DNA of 64,000 nt, taken from NCBI RefSeq assembly GCF_900626095.1, contig NZ_UYZZ01000001.1, forward strand, positions 310,001 through 374,000. The letters are read 5' to 3'. Numbering within the stretch: position 1 is the first letter of the stretch; each line of letters starts with the position of its first letter. The notes under the pieces were generated by a model. That model was not told the DNA's origin, ran no database searches, and worked only from the letters and a program-made list of their open reading frames with translations. This DNA is from Clostridium rectalis (GTDB lineage: Bacteria > Bacillota > Clostridia > Clostridiales > Clostridiaceae). The position numbers were made by a program, and so were the translations under genes. This document shows, piece after piece, positions 36,015 through 43,799 of the stretch.

Positions 36015-37112
36015 ATGAAATTAGGAATTGTTGGCTTACCAAATGTAGGTAAGAGTACTTTATTTAATGCTATTACCAGTGCAGGAGCTGAAGCAGCGAA
36101 CTATCCATTTTGTACTATAGAACCCAATGTTGGAGTAGTTACTGTACCTGATAAAAGATTAGATGTGCTTGAAAAAATGTATAATCCTAAAAAGAAGATA
36201 TATGCAACTATAGAATTTTATGATATAGCAGGGCTAGTAAAGGGTGCAAGTAAGGGAGAAGGATTAGGAAATAAGTTTTTATCTCATATAAGAGAAGTTG
36301 AAGCTATAGTTCATGTTGTAAGATGTTTTAATGATGAAAACGTAGTACATGTGGAAGGAAGTATAGATCCTATAAGAGATATAGAGACTATAAACTTAGA
36401 ACTTATATTATCTGATTTAGAAATTTTAGATAGAAGAATTGAAAAAACTTTAAAGATGGCAAGAGGCGGAGATAAAAAATCTAAGGAAGAACTTGTTTTA
36501 ATGGAAAGGGTAAAAGCTCATTTAGAAGCGGAAAAACCTGTGAGAACTTTAGAGGTTACAGAAGAAGAAAATGAAATAGTAAAAGGATTATTTTTAATTA
36601 CATCAAAACCTGTCTTATATGCAGGAAATATTTCTGAAGAAGATTTAGTATCTGGAAATGTGGAAAATGACTATGTAAAAAAAGTTAAAGAATATGCTAA
36701 AAAGGAAGGTTCAGAAGTAGTTGTAATAAGCGCAAAAATAGAAGAGGAATTATCTACATTAGATGAAGAGGAGAAAAAGGAAATGTTATCTGAGTATGGC
36801 ATAGAGGAACCTGGACTTAATAAGCTTATACAAGCTAGCTATAAATTATTAGGACTTATGAGTTTTTTAACAGCTGGATCAGATGAAGTTAGAGCTTGGA
36901 CTATAAAATTAGGAACTAAGGCCCCAATGGCAGCAGGTAAAATACATACAGATATTGAAAGAGGATTTATTAGAGCAGAAGTAGTGTCTTATGATAAGTT
37001 AATAGAATGTGGCTCAGAAGCTGCCGCTAAGGAAAAAGGATACTATAGACTTGAAGGAAAAGAATACGAAATGCAGGATGGAGATATAGTTTTATTTAGA
37101 TTTAACGTATAA
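36015..37112 (+). CDS. ychF: YchF/EngD, ribosome-associated redox-regulated ATPase
   Basis: 365 aa, normal length. Obg-like P-loop GLPNVGKSTLFNA (residues 6-18), DIAGLVKGASKGEGLGN (G3), the degenerate NTSKP-type G4 (LITSKPVLYAGN) that gives ATP preference, and a C-terminal TGS domain ending EGKEYEMQDGDIVLFRFNV. It is a highly conserved translation-related protein with its own promoter and terminator. Confidence 0.97.
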   Translation: MKLGIVGLPNVGKSTLFNAITSAGAEAANYPFCTIEPNVGVVTVPDKRLDVLEKMYNPKKKIYATIEFYDIAGLVKGASKGEGLGNKFLSHIREVEAIVHVVRCFNDENVVHVEGSIDPIRDIETINLELILSDLEILDRRIEKTLKMARGGDKKSKEELVLMERVKAHLEAEKPVRTLEVTEEENEIVKGLFLITSKPVLYAGNISEEDLVSGNVENDYVKKVKEYAKKEGSEVVVISAKIEEELSTLDEEEKKEMLSEYGIEEPGLNKLIQASYKLLGLMSFLTAGSDEVRAWTIKLGTKAPMAAGKIHTDIERGFIRAEVVSYDKLIECGSEAAAKEKGYYRLEGKEYEMQDGDIVLFRFNV

Positions 37113-37135
37113 TTTATAATTTATTTTGTGAAGAT

Positions 37136-37173
37136 AAAAAGCATTTAGAAATAATATTTCTAAATGCTTTTTT
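37136..37173. terminator. Terminator after ychF
   Basis: GCATTTAGAAAT (37141-37152), AAT loop, ATTTCTAAATGC (37156-37167), flanked by AAAAA and TTTTTTTT. It could act in both directions. Confidence 0.92.
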
Positions 37174-37230
37174 TTATATATTTTAAATTCTTAATTTGAA
37201 GAAAGGAGGAAAATATTTAAATAAAAACAT

Positions 37231-37259
37231 TTGATATTCACACTTAATATTTATATAAT
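37231..37259 (+). promoter_or_regulatory. SigA promoter of the secreted-protein gene
   Basis: TTGATA (37231-37236), 17 nt, TATAAT (37254-37259), 57 nt upstream of ATG 37316. An unused AAAGGAGG ribosome-like site precedes it at 37202 with no reading frame behind it. Confidence 0.75.
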
Positions 37260-37315
37260 TGTATATAGAGAATTTTATGAAAATTATAAAAATATAATTA
37301 TGAGGGATTTGTAAA

Positions 37316-37945
37316 ATGAATAAAAAAAATAAAGTAATATCACTTTTTATCTGTGGGCTCTTTTTAAGCTCAAACTTAGTTATACAGGGTGTACATGCTA
37401 AATCTATAGAGGATAAACATATACAAAATAATTATGATTATAAATTATTTACTAATGATAATAAGAATAATAAAGTAGAATATTTAATGATTAATGATGA
37501 ATTAGTTAAGTATGAATACTTATTTCAAGAAGATGAAAGAATTGTAATAATGGAAACTAAAAATGGTAAGGAAATTGCAAAATATGATATTAAAAATGAT
37601 ACTCTCTATTTGAATAATAAAATTATAGAGACGGAAACATTAGAAAGTAATATATTGCCACCAGCATGGAGACAGTACAATTATAAAGAAAGAAAAATAA
37701 ATGTTAGTGGTATGACACTAGCAGGTACTACAGCAGCAATATCTGCGGCAACAGGAATAGTTGGAGGAGGAATACCTGGAGTTATAGCTAAATATATAGA
37801 TGATAATATTCATCAATTATATTTTAGTTATAAAATTTATTACTATTATGATGATAGTACTTTAAATCATGGAAGACCATTTACAAAGGCTGTAAAAAAA
37901 TTATATTATGGTAAAGAATTTAATAAATTTTTAGGAACCTTTTAA
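37316..37945 (+). CDS. Secreted protein with Gly/Ala-rich segment, unknown function
   Basis: 209 aa. A clear signal peptide (basic MNKKNK, hydrophobic core, cleavage after VHA-K at about residue 29) precedes a charged domain of beta character (about 30-120). A conspicuous small-residue stretch follows (GMTLAGTTAAISAATGIVGG, then GIPGVIAKYID, about 138-168), with a Tyr-rich C-terminus (YFSYKIYYYYDD). A pro-domain plus a hydrophobic Gly-rich segment recalls some bacteriocin-like or pore-forming secreted proteins, but I recognise no family. A small membrane gene starts 2 nt after the stop. Confidence 0.75.
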   Translation: MNKKNKVISLFICGLFLSSNLVIQGVHAKSIEDKHIQNNYDYKLFTNDNKNNKVEYLMINDELVKYEYLFQEDERIVIMETKNGKEIAKYDIKNDTLYLNNKIIETETLESNILPPAWRQYNYKERKINVSGMTLAGTTAAISAATGIVGGGIPGVIAKYIDDNIHQLYFSYKIYYYYDDSTLNHGRPFTKAVKKLYYGKEFNKFLGTF

Positions 37946-37947
37946 TT

Positions 37948-38211
37948 ATGCGTAAAGTTTGGAGAGTTTATTTATTTATCGCGACTTTTATTAGTTTAAT
38001 ATTATATATGGATGTTTTTTGTATACAAATTAAATATATTAAAATATTTTCATTTGTCCCTATATGGATGTATATATTATGGTATAAGAAAAATATTCTA
38101 AATTTAGATATAACATCTAAAATTAGAAAATATGATAAAATAGGAATTCCAGTAATATTTACATTAACTTTATGTTTAACAATTATTGAAATTTTTAAAA
38201 ATATATTTTAA
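37948..38211 (+). CDS. Small membrane protein, possible partner of the secreted protein
   Basis: 87 aa, three hydrophobic helices (about residues 6-24, 30-46 and 68-85) separated by short charged loops (WYKKN, SKIRKYDK). It starts 2 nt after the upstream stop with no strong ribosome site of its own, so translation is likely coupled. Size, topology and arrangement fit an immunity protein for the preceding product. This is inference, with no family match. Confidence 0.65.
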   Translation: MRKVWRVYLFIATFISLILYMDVFCIQIKYIKIFSFVPIWMYILWYKKNILNLDITSKIRKYDKIGIPVIFTLTLCLTIIEIFKNIF

Positions 38212-38291
38212 ATTATATTATTTCTATAAAGTTAAATTCAAATAAAATGGTATTATTTTAATAAAGTGAAACTAAGGGATATTATTAATAA

Positions 38292-38346
38292 AAAAAAGGG
38301 CTTGTCACATAGAATTAATTCAATTGTGATAAAGTCCTTTTTTAAC
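38292..38346 (+). terminator. Terminator after the secreted/membrane gene pair
   Basis: AAAAAAGGGCTTGTCACA pairs with TGTGATAAAGTCCTTTTTT, with one bulge and G-U pairs, followed by TTTTTT. It lies about 80 nt downstream of 38211. Confidence 0.75.
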
Positions 38347-38446
38347 ATTTATACTATATATAAATATATTAATAGTATAAATCTAAAAATAATTATATGA
38401 ATTAGCTTAAATCTTAATTTAAATTTATATTAAAGGACTTGAAAAA

Positions 38447-39256
38447 ATGAGTAAATTGGAAAATTTAAATTATAATGAAGAATTAAGAGAAATAAAAATA
38501 GAAAAAAATTTAAGAGATGCAATAATTAAAGAGGAATTAGAACTTTATTATCAACCTCAAATTGATATATCTACTGGTAAGATTTGTTCAATGGAAGCAT
38601 TGGTTAGATGGAACAGTAAAGAATTAGGTATAATACCTCCTAGTGAATTTATTAAAATAGCGGAGAAAACAGGATTAATAAATGAAATGGGGGAGTGGAT
38701 TTTATTAACTGCTTGTAAGCAAAATAAAATATGGAAAGAAAAAGGATATAATTATAATTATATGGCTGTTAATATATCGGCAATCCAATTAGAAAAAGAG
38801 GATTTTGTAACGCAGATCAAAAACGCATTAGATAATAGTAAATTAAGACCTGAAAATCTAGAACTAGAAATTACAGAAAATATATTAATGGATTCATTAA
38901 AGTGTAATATCGAAACTTTAAAAAAATTAAAAAAAATGGGCGTAAGAATTGCTTTAGATGATTTTGGGAAAGGATATTCTTCATTAAATTATCTTAGAAT
39001 ATTGCCTATGGATACTTTAAAAATAGATAAATGTTTCATAGATAATATATGCTACAATGAAAATGAAAAAGCAATAATAAAGTGTATAATAGAACTTGCA
39101 ACTATCTTAAATTTAGATGTGGTAGCAGAAGGAGTAGAATATAGACAACAATTAGATGTTTTAAAGAATCTGAATTGTTTTAAAATACAGGGCTACTATT
39201 TTAGTAAGCCTTTGAAAAAAGATGATATGGAAGCTATGTTAGACAAGCTTAAATAA
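38447..39256 (+). CDS. Stand-alone EAL-domain c-di-GMP phosphodiesterase
   Basis: 269 aa. After a 30-residue lead the EAL domain is complete: ELYYQPQIDISTGKICSMEALVRW (E50-A-L), VNISAIQLE, LELEITENILMD, ALDDFGKGYSSLNYLRILP, LKIDKCFID, VVAEGVE and QGYYFSKPL. All residues known to bind metal or the catalytic base are present; the loop-6 motif has Lys for the usual Thr (DDFGKGYSS). Predicted to hydrolyse c-di-GMP in the cytosol. The lead looks like the linker of a GGDEF-EAL protein, so it may derive from a larger sensor. Confidence 0.92.
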   Translation: MSKLENLNYNEELREIKIEKNLRDAIIKEELELYYQPQIDISTGKICSMEALVRWNSKELGIIPPSEFIKIAEKTGLINEMGEWILLTACKQNKIWKEKGYNYNYMAVNISAIQLEKEDFVTQIKNALDNSKLRPENLELEITENILMDSLKCNIETLKKLKKMGVRIALDDFGKGYSSLNYLRILPMDTLKIDKCFIDNICYNENEKAIIKCIIELATILNLDVVAEGVEYRQQLDVLKNLNCFKIQGYYFSKPLKKDDMEAMLDKLK

Positions 39257-39291
39257 TATATTTTATACAAAGGGTAATAATAATTATATTA

Positions 39292-39459
39292 ATGCTGAAA
39301 GGAGGAAAGGTTAATACAACCAACGATATGGCAAAGGATAGTCAAGTGGACAATAAATTAAAGAGAATGGAAAAATGTAATTGGGATACACCACTAACAA
39401 GAGAAACGGCTAAGAATCATAATGCCACCAGTAAAAAACAATCTATAAAAAAACAGTAA
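39292..39459 (+). CDS. Small hydrophilic protein, unknown
   Basis: 55 codons from ATG 39292, or 43 from ATG 39328 (MAKDSQVDNKLKRMEKCNWD, then TPLTRETAKNH). It is rich in Lys, Asn and Thr, with no membrane segment. A strong AAAGGAGGAAA lies at 39298-39308, inside the longer version and 22 nt before the shorter start. The start is therefore unclear; a GTT or other rare start at 39310 is possible. A terminator follows 24 nt after the stop, which supports a real gene. Otherwise 39257-39585 holds only the MerR-type promoter. Confidence 0.5.
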   Translation: MLKGGKVNTTNDMAKDSQVDNKLKRMEKCNWDTPLTRETAKNHNATSKKQSIKKQ

Positions 39460-39483
39460 TAAAGTTAAATATATAAAAAAGAG

Positions 39484-39520
39484 AGTATATAGTAGCTTTT
39501 AGTTATTATATACTTTTTTT
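39484..39520 (+). terminator. Terminator after the small hydrophilic ORF
   Basis: AGTATATA (39484-39491) pairs with TATATACT (39507-39514), followed by TTTTTT. Extra pairing of GTA with TAT near the loop is imperfect. Confidence 0.75.
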
Positions 39521-39532
39521 ATTAAAAAGCTA

Positions 39533-39563
39533 TTGACCATTACCTAAGGTCATGGGGTAAAAT
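39533..39563 (+). promoter_or_regulatory. MerR-type promoter with 19-bp spacer and dyad operator
   Basis: TTGACC (39533-39538), 19-nt spacer, TAAAAT (39558-39563). The spacer carries a 19-bp dyad centred on 39546 (CCATTACCTAAGGTCATGG, 8 of 9 pairs match). A 19-bp spacer with the dyad between -35 and -10 is the hallmark of MerR-activated promoters. The regulator gene starts 23 nt downstream, so autoregulation is expected. Confidence 0.85.
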
Positions 39564-39585
39564 AAAGAAAACAGAGGTGGTAATT

Positions 39586-40806
39586 ATGGAAAGTAATACT
39601 GAAAAATTATTTAGTGTTGGAGAGTTTGCTAAAAAAGCAGGAGTTACCATAAGAACTTTAAGATATTATGATAAAATAGGTTTATTAGTTCCCACTGATT
39701 ATAGTGAATTAGGATATAGGTTATATAGTAAGCAGGACTTTGCTAAACTTCAAAAAATATTAACTTTAAAATTCATAGGATTATCCCTTGAAGAAATTGG
39801 CGATATTATGAAATACGATATAAACGATAAAGATTTTAAAAAATCATTATATATTCAAAAGCAAATTATAGAAGAAAAAATTAGACATATGTTTACTGTA
39901 GTAAAGGCTATTGATGAAACTATTCACATGGTAAATGAAGAAGATACTTTAAATTGGAACAAATTCATAAATATAATAAATGTGCTTAGTATGGATAAAA
40001 AATGGGTAGAACAATACAAAAATGCGTCTAATTTAAGAGCTAGAATAAATTTACATGAAAAATTTAGTTCAAATAAGCAAGGATGGATGCAGTGGTGTTT
40101 TCAACAATTGAATTTAAAAGATAAGGACACTGTACTGGAATTAGGCTGTGGAGATGCTACATTTTGGGTGAAAAATTTAAAATATATACCTAAAGATTTA
40201 GGTATTGTGTTAACTGATTATTCGCAAGGAATGTTAAAGGATGCAAAAAATAATTTAGAGAATAAGGCAGGAAAGTTTAAGTTTAAAGTAGTAAATGCTG
40301 AAAACATTCCATATGAAGATAATAAATTTGATATAGTTATAGCAAATCATATGCTTTATCATGTTGACAATGTAGACAAAGCATTGTCTGAGATTAAGAG
40401 GGTTTTAAAACCCGAAGGAAGGTTTTATGCTTCAACAGTTGGAGAGAGTCATATGAAGGAAATGAGGCAGATGATATCTGAAATAGATGAAAATATTTTA
40501 AAAAACGAAAGTTTTTATCTAACTAAAAAATTTCAATTAGAGAATGGGAAAGATATATTAAGTAAATTTTTTGATAATATAAAGTTAAAAAGATATGAGG
40601 ATAGTTTAAAGCTAACAAAAGCAACTCCACTTGTTGATTATATATTCTCTATGCCTGGGAATATAAAGCAGGAGTTTAATGAAGAAAAATTAGGAAAACT
40701 ATATGAATATATAAACAAAAGTATAAATGACTTTGGGAAAATTTATATAACAAAAGATACTGGTTTATATATTTCAGAAAAGGATAGTAATAAAGGAAGG
40801 AAATAG
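39586..40806 (+). CDS. MerR-family regulator fused to a SAM-dependent methyltransferase
   Basis: 406 aa. Residues 1-70 are a MerR winged helix-turn-helix (FSVGEFAKKAGVTIRTLRYYDKIGLLVPTDYSELGYRLYS). Residues 75-115 form the dimerisation helix. From about residue 150 there is a class I methyltransferase, with motif I VLELGCGDATFW, IVLTDYSQGML, NAENIPYEDNKFDIVIANHMLYHVDN and LKPEGRFYAST. The effector domain may thus sense or methylate a small molecule. The frame opens at GTG 39577, but GAGGTGG fits ATG 39586. A 6-bp hairpin (40807-40827) follows the stop. Confidence 0.9.
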   Translation: MESNTEKLFSVGEFAKKAGVTIRTLRYYDKIGLLVPTDYSELGYRLYSKQDFAKLQKILTLKFIGLSLEEIGDIMKYDINDKDFKKSLYIQKQIIEEKIRHMFTVVKAIDETIHMVNEEDTLNWNKFINIINVLSMDKKWVEQYKNASNLRARINLHEKFSSNKQGWMQWCFQQLNLKDKDTVLELGCGDATFWVKNLKYIPKDLGIVLTDYSQGMLKDAKNNLENKAGKFKFKVVNAENIPYEDNKFDIVIANHMLYHVDNVDKALSEIKRVLKPEGRFYASTVGESHMKEMRQMISEIDENILKNESFYLTKKFQLENGKDILSKFFDNIKLKRYEDSLKLTKATPLVDYIFSMPGNIKQEFNEEKLGKLYEYINKSINDFGKIYITKDTGLYISEKDSNKGRK

Positions 40807-40854
40807 ACTATGTTTAAAGAGCATAGTTTAATATAAAATAAGGAGTGAATTATT

Positions 40855-42033
40855 ATGAATAAGAAAATACCATTTTCACCACCGGATATAACTAAAGAGG
40901 AGATAGAAGAGGTAGTAAAAGTTTTAGAATCTGGATGGATTACCTCTGGACCTAAATTAGCTCAATTTGAAGAGGATATGAAAAATTATTGTAATGCAAA
41001 TCATGCAGTTGGAGTAGCTAGTGCTACTGCTGGAATGGAACTTATTCTGAAGGTATTTAACATTAAAGAAGGAGATGAAATTATAACAACTCCTTATACC
41101 TATACTGCAACATCTAATGTAATACTTCATAGAGGAATAAAACCTACTTTTGTAGATGTGGCAAAAGATAGTTTTTTAATGGATTTAAATAAATTAGAAG
41201 AATCTATTACTCCTAAAACTAAAGCTATAATAACAGTGGATTTTGCTGGAGTACCAGTAGATTATGACAAGGTAAGAGAGATTTTAAGAAAAAAGAATAG
41301 AGAAGATATAATATTAATATGCGACTCAGCCCATGCTTTTGGGGCATCATATAAGGGAAATAAAGTGGGAGCTCAATATGATTTTCATGTATTTTCTTTT
41401 CATGCAGTGAAGAATTTAACAACAGCAGAAGGGGGAGCTATAACCTATAATGATAATAACTTCCATGGCAAGGAGGATCTTTTCCGAGAACTTAAGTATA
41501 CTGCTCTTCAAGGACAGACAAAAGATGCCCTTAGTAAAATGAAAGCTGGAGCATGGAAATATGATATATTAACAGATGGATTTAAATGCAATATGACAGA
41601 TATACAGGCAGCTATTGGAATTATTCAATTAAAGCGTTATGAAAACATGCTAAAGATACGTAAAGAAATATTTAATATATACACTAATGCGTTAAAGGAT
41701 AAGCCATGGGCTATAATTCCATTTGATGAAGATCAGGTTATGGAGACATCATATCATTTATATCCTCTAAGAATAAGAGGATTTGAAGAAAAGCAAAGAG
41801 ATATGGTTATAGAAAAATTAGCTGAAATGGATATAGCTACTAATGTGCATTTTATACCTCTTCCTATGTTTACATTATATAAAAACTTAGGATATAAAAT
41901 AGAAGATTATCCTAATTCATACAATCAGTATAAAAATGAAATAAGTTTACCAGTGTATTCAATTTTATCATTAGATGATGCTAAATATGTAGTTGATAAT
42001 CTTATAAAGAAAGTAGAATCAATTTTAAAATAA
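40855..42033 (+). CDS. DegT/DnrJ/EryC1/StrS-family PLP aminotransferase (1)
   Basis: 392 aa. PFSPPDITKEEIEEVVKVLESGWITSGPKLAQFE is the family opening. The PLP Lys is K186 in SFHAVKNLTTAEGGA, and the cofactor Asp lies in ILICDSAHAFGASYKG. These enzymes aminate keto-sugars for surface polysaccharides or antibiotics. AAGGAGTG precedes ATG 40855. It is near, and probably co-transcribed with, the MerR-methyltransferase gene. No sugar dehydratase or glycosyltransferase is adjacent, so the substrate cannot be guessed. Confidence 0.9.
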   Translation: MNKKIPFSPPDITKEEIEEVVKVLESGWITSGPKLAQFEEDMKNYCNANHAVGVASATAGMELILKVFNIKEGDEIITTPYTYTATSNVILHRGIKPTFVDVAKDSFLMDLNKLEESITPKTKAIITVDFAGVPVDYDKVREILRKKNREDIILICDSAHAFGASYKGNKVGAQYDFHVFSFHAVKNLTTAEGGAITYNDNNFHGKEDLFRELKYTALQGQTKDALSKMKAGAWKYDILTDGFKCNMTDIQAAIGIIQLKRYENMLKIRKEIFNIYTNALKDKPWAIIPFDEDQVMETSYHLYPLRIRGFEEKQRDMVIEKLAEMDIATNVHFIPLPMFTLYKNLGYKIEDYPNSYNQYKNEISLPVYSILSLDDAKYVVDNLIKKVESILK

Positions 42034-42125
42034 TCCAGTTGTAAGAAGTTTAAAGAGTAATAAAGTTTTGTAAATGCATTAATTTATTTTTTACTATATA
42101 TAATAAATATATGGAGGGGATAATT

Positions 42126-43247
42126 ATGAGAGTAGGGTTTTACACTTCAAAAAGAGAATACTGTGAAAAGAAACAAGAGTTTCAAGAAGCTATAGAAAAA
42201 GTTTTAGTAGATGGGATACAAACTTTAGGTAAGGAAGTAAAGGATCTTGAAACAGAAATTGAAAATTTTACTGAAGTAAAACATGCTATAGGAGTTGCTT
42301 CTGGCACAGATGCACTTGTTATTGCATCGGATATATTAGGATTTAAAAAAGATAAAGAGGTAATAACTTCACCTTTTACTTTTTTAGCATCCGCTTCTTG
42401 TATAGCTAAACATGATGCTAAACCAGTTTTTGTAGATATAGACGAAGATACATTTAATATAGATACTACTAAAATAGAGGAAAGAATAACAAAAGACACT
42501 TGTGGTATACTTCCAATACATCTATTTTGTCAAATGGCAAATATGGATAATATAATGGAGTTAGCAAAAAAATATAATTTATTTGTATTAGAGGATGCTG
42601 CAGAAGCTTTTGGAATGAAATGGAAGGGGAATGGAGACTTTTATAGATATGCAGGTACTATAGGCGATATGGGCATTTTTTCATTCTTCCCAACTAAAAC
42701 TTTGGGAGGCTATGGTGATGGTGGAATGATAATCACTAATAATGATAGATTGGATGAACTTACTAAAATATATAGAGTCCATGGAGCCAGTGTAAAATAT
42801 CACTATGATTATATAGGATACAATTCTAGGCTAGATACATTGCAGGCAGCAATATTACTTGTAAAGATGAAATACATTAAGGGAGCTATAAGAAAAAGAG
42901 AAATTATTAGTGAGTGGTATAAAGAGAGATTAAAGGATATAGAATATATAAAATTACCTAAGATAAAAGGGGAACAAGAGCCTGTATATTATGTATTCAA
43001 TATATTATGCAAGGATAGAGATAATCTTAATAAATATTTAAAAGAAAATGGTGTAGGAACAAGTATATATTATCCAATTCCATTACATCTTCAAAAATGT
43101 TTCAGTTATTTAGGCTATAAAGAAGGAGATTTTCCAGTGGCAGAAAAAGCTTGTAAGAATGTGTTAGCCTTACCTATATATCCAGAAATAACTATAGAAG
43201 AAGTGGATTATGTATGCGAAAAAATAAAAGAATTTTATAAAAAATAA
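42126..43247 (+). CDS. DegT/DnrJ/EryC1/StrS-family PLP aminotransferase (2)
   Basis: 373 aa, a diverged paralogue of the preceding protein. Contains AIGVASGTDALVIASDIL, DEDTFNIDTTKIEERI, EDAAEAFGMKWKG and the PLP Lys K191 in FFPTKTLGGYGDGGM. The VasA-like C-terminus is YYVFNILCKDRDNLNKYLKENGVGTSIYYPIPLHLQ. The frame opens at ATG 42111, but GGAGGGG comes after that codon and fits ATG 42126. An A+T-rich 90-nt gap separates it from the first aminotransferase, so it may have its own promoter. Confidence 0.9.
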   Translation: MRVGFYTSKREYCEKKQEFQEAIEKVLVDGIQTLGKEVKDLETEIENFTEVKHAIGVASGTDALVIASDILGFKKDKEVITSPFTFLASASCIAKHDAKPVFVDIDEDTFNIDTTKIEERITKDTCGILPIHLFCQMANMDNIMELAKKYNLFVLEDAAEAFGMKWKGNGDFYRYAGTIGDMGIFSFFPTKTLGGYGDGGMIITNNDRLDELTKIYRVHGASVKYHYDYIGYNSRLDTLQAAILLVKMKYIKGAIRKREIISEWYKERLKDIEYIKLPKIKGEQEPVYYVFNILCKDRDNLNKYLKENGVGTSIYYPIPLHLQKCFSYLGYKEGDFPVAEKACKNVLALPIYPEITIEEVDYVCEKIKEFYKK

Positions 43248-43254
43248 ATAGAGG

Positions 43255-43292
43255 ACACTGTGCAACAATATAATTTATTGCACAGTGTTTTT
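43255..43292. terminator. Terminator between DegT (2) and a convergent small gene
   Basis: ACACTGTGCAA (43255-43265) pairs with TTGCACAGTGT (43278-43288), with a 12-nt loop, then TTTTG. It also lies downstream of the minus-strand small membrane gene. Confidence 0.82.
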
Positions 43293-43304
43293 GTTAATAG
43301 TATA

Positions 43305-43439
43305 TTATTTTTCATTTAAATACATACCTATACAAATTCCTCTTATGAAAGTTAATACAATTAGTCCTGAGATACAAATTTTATCTTTTCTATTTAATCC
43401 TCTAAAATTCGTTTTGTATAATTTTTTCATACATTTCAA
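43305..43439 (-). CDS. Small membrane protein (44 aa)
   Basis: TTG 43439 is preceded at 8 nt by TTAGGAGG. The product MKCMKKLYKTNFRGLNRKDK is basic and followed by one membrane helix (ICISGLIVLTFIRGICIGMY) and LNEK. The strong ribosome site, positive-inside N-terminus and convergent terminator suggest a real gene. No family recognised. Confidence 0.6.
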   Translation of the reverse strand: MKCMKKLYKTNFRGLNRKDKICISGLIVLTFIRGICIGMYLNEK

Positions 43440-43545
43440 TTTTAATGCCTCCTAATCTAAAGTTTTAATATGGATATAATATAATAGTTTATACAAGTAA
43501 TTAATTATTATTAAAAAAATTGTAGGATATTAGGAGAAAAAACAG

Positions 43546-43740
43546 ATGAAATTTAATTTTATAATAAATATATTCTATTTAATTAAGATAAAGTGTGTTT
43601 TTATTCAAAAAATTACACAGCATATACTGATTTGTAAGGAAAATATTATAAATATAAATCGATTTATAAAGTTTAATGCTTTTAAAATTTTTATTAAAAA
43701 ACTCTTTAAAAGAAGGAAATTTTGTTTTATTATAGAATAG
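43546..43740 (+). CDS. Doubtful small basic ORF before mraZ
   Basis: 64 codons of Ile/Lys/Phe/Asn (MKFNFIINIFYLIKIKC start). TTAGGAG lies 10 nt upstream of ATG 43546, which is the only support. Composition is what random A+T-rich sequence gives. It occupies the long mraZ leader and may be untranslated. Kept only because it fills a 300-nt stretch with nothing else visible. Confidence 0.25.
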   Translation: MKFNFIINIFYLIKIKCVFIQKITQHILICKENIININRFIKFNAFKIFIKKLFKRRKFCFIIE

Positions 43741-43748
43741 TAAAATAA

Positions 43749-43772
43749 GTGGATTAAAGTGGTTGAAAGTGG
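43749..43772 (+). promoter_or_regulatory. MraZ operator: three GTGG boxes at 10-bp period
   Basis: GTGG occurs at 43749, 43759 and 43769, exactly 10 nt apart, within gtggattaaa/gtggttgaaa/gtggagagaa. MraZ is known to bind short TGG(G/A)-type direct repeats with 10-bp spacing upstream of its own gene. The last box ends 27 nt before ATG 43800. A clear -10/-35 could not be assigned. Confidence 0.78.
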
Positions 43773-43799
43773 AGAGAAATAGGAAATAGGGGTGCAGAA

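Noticed and set aside
37201-37230. AAAGGAGG ribosome-like site before the secreted-protein promoter
   Set aside because: No reading frame of useful length follows; a stop appears within a few codons in each frame. Likely chance or a relic.
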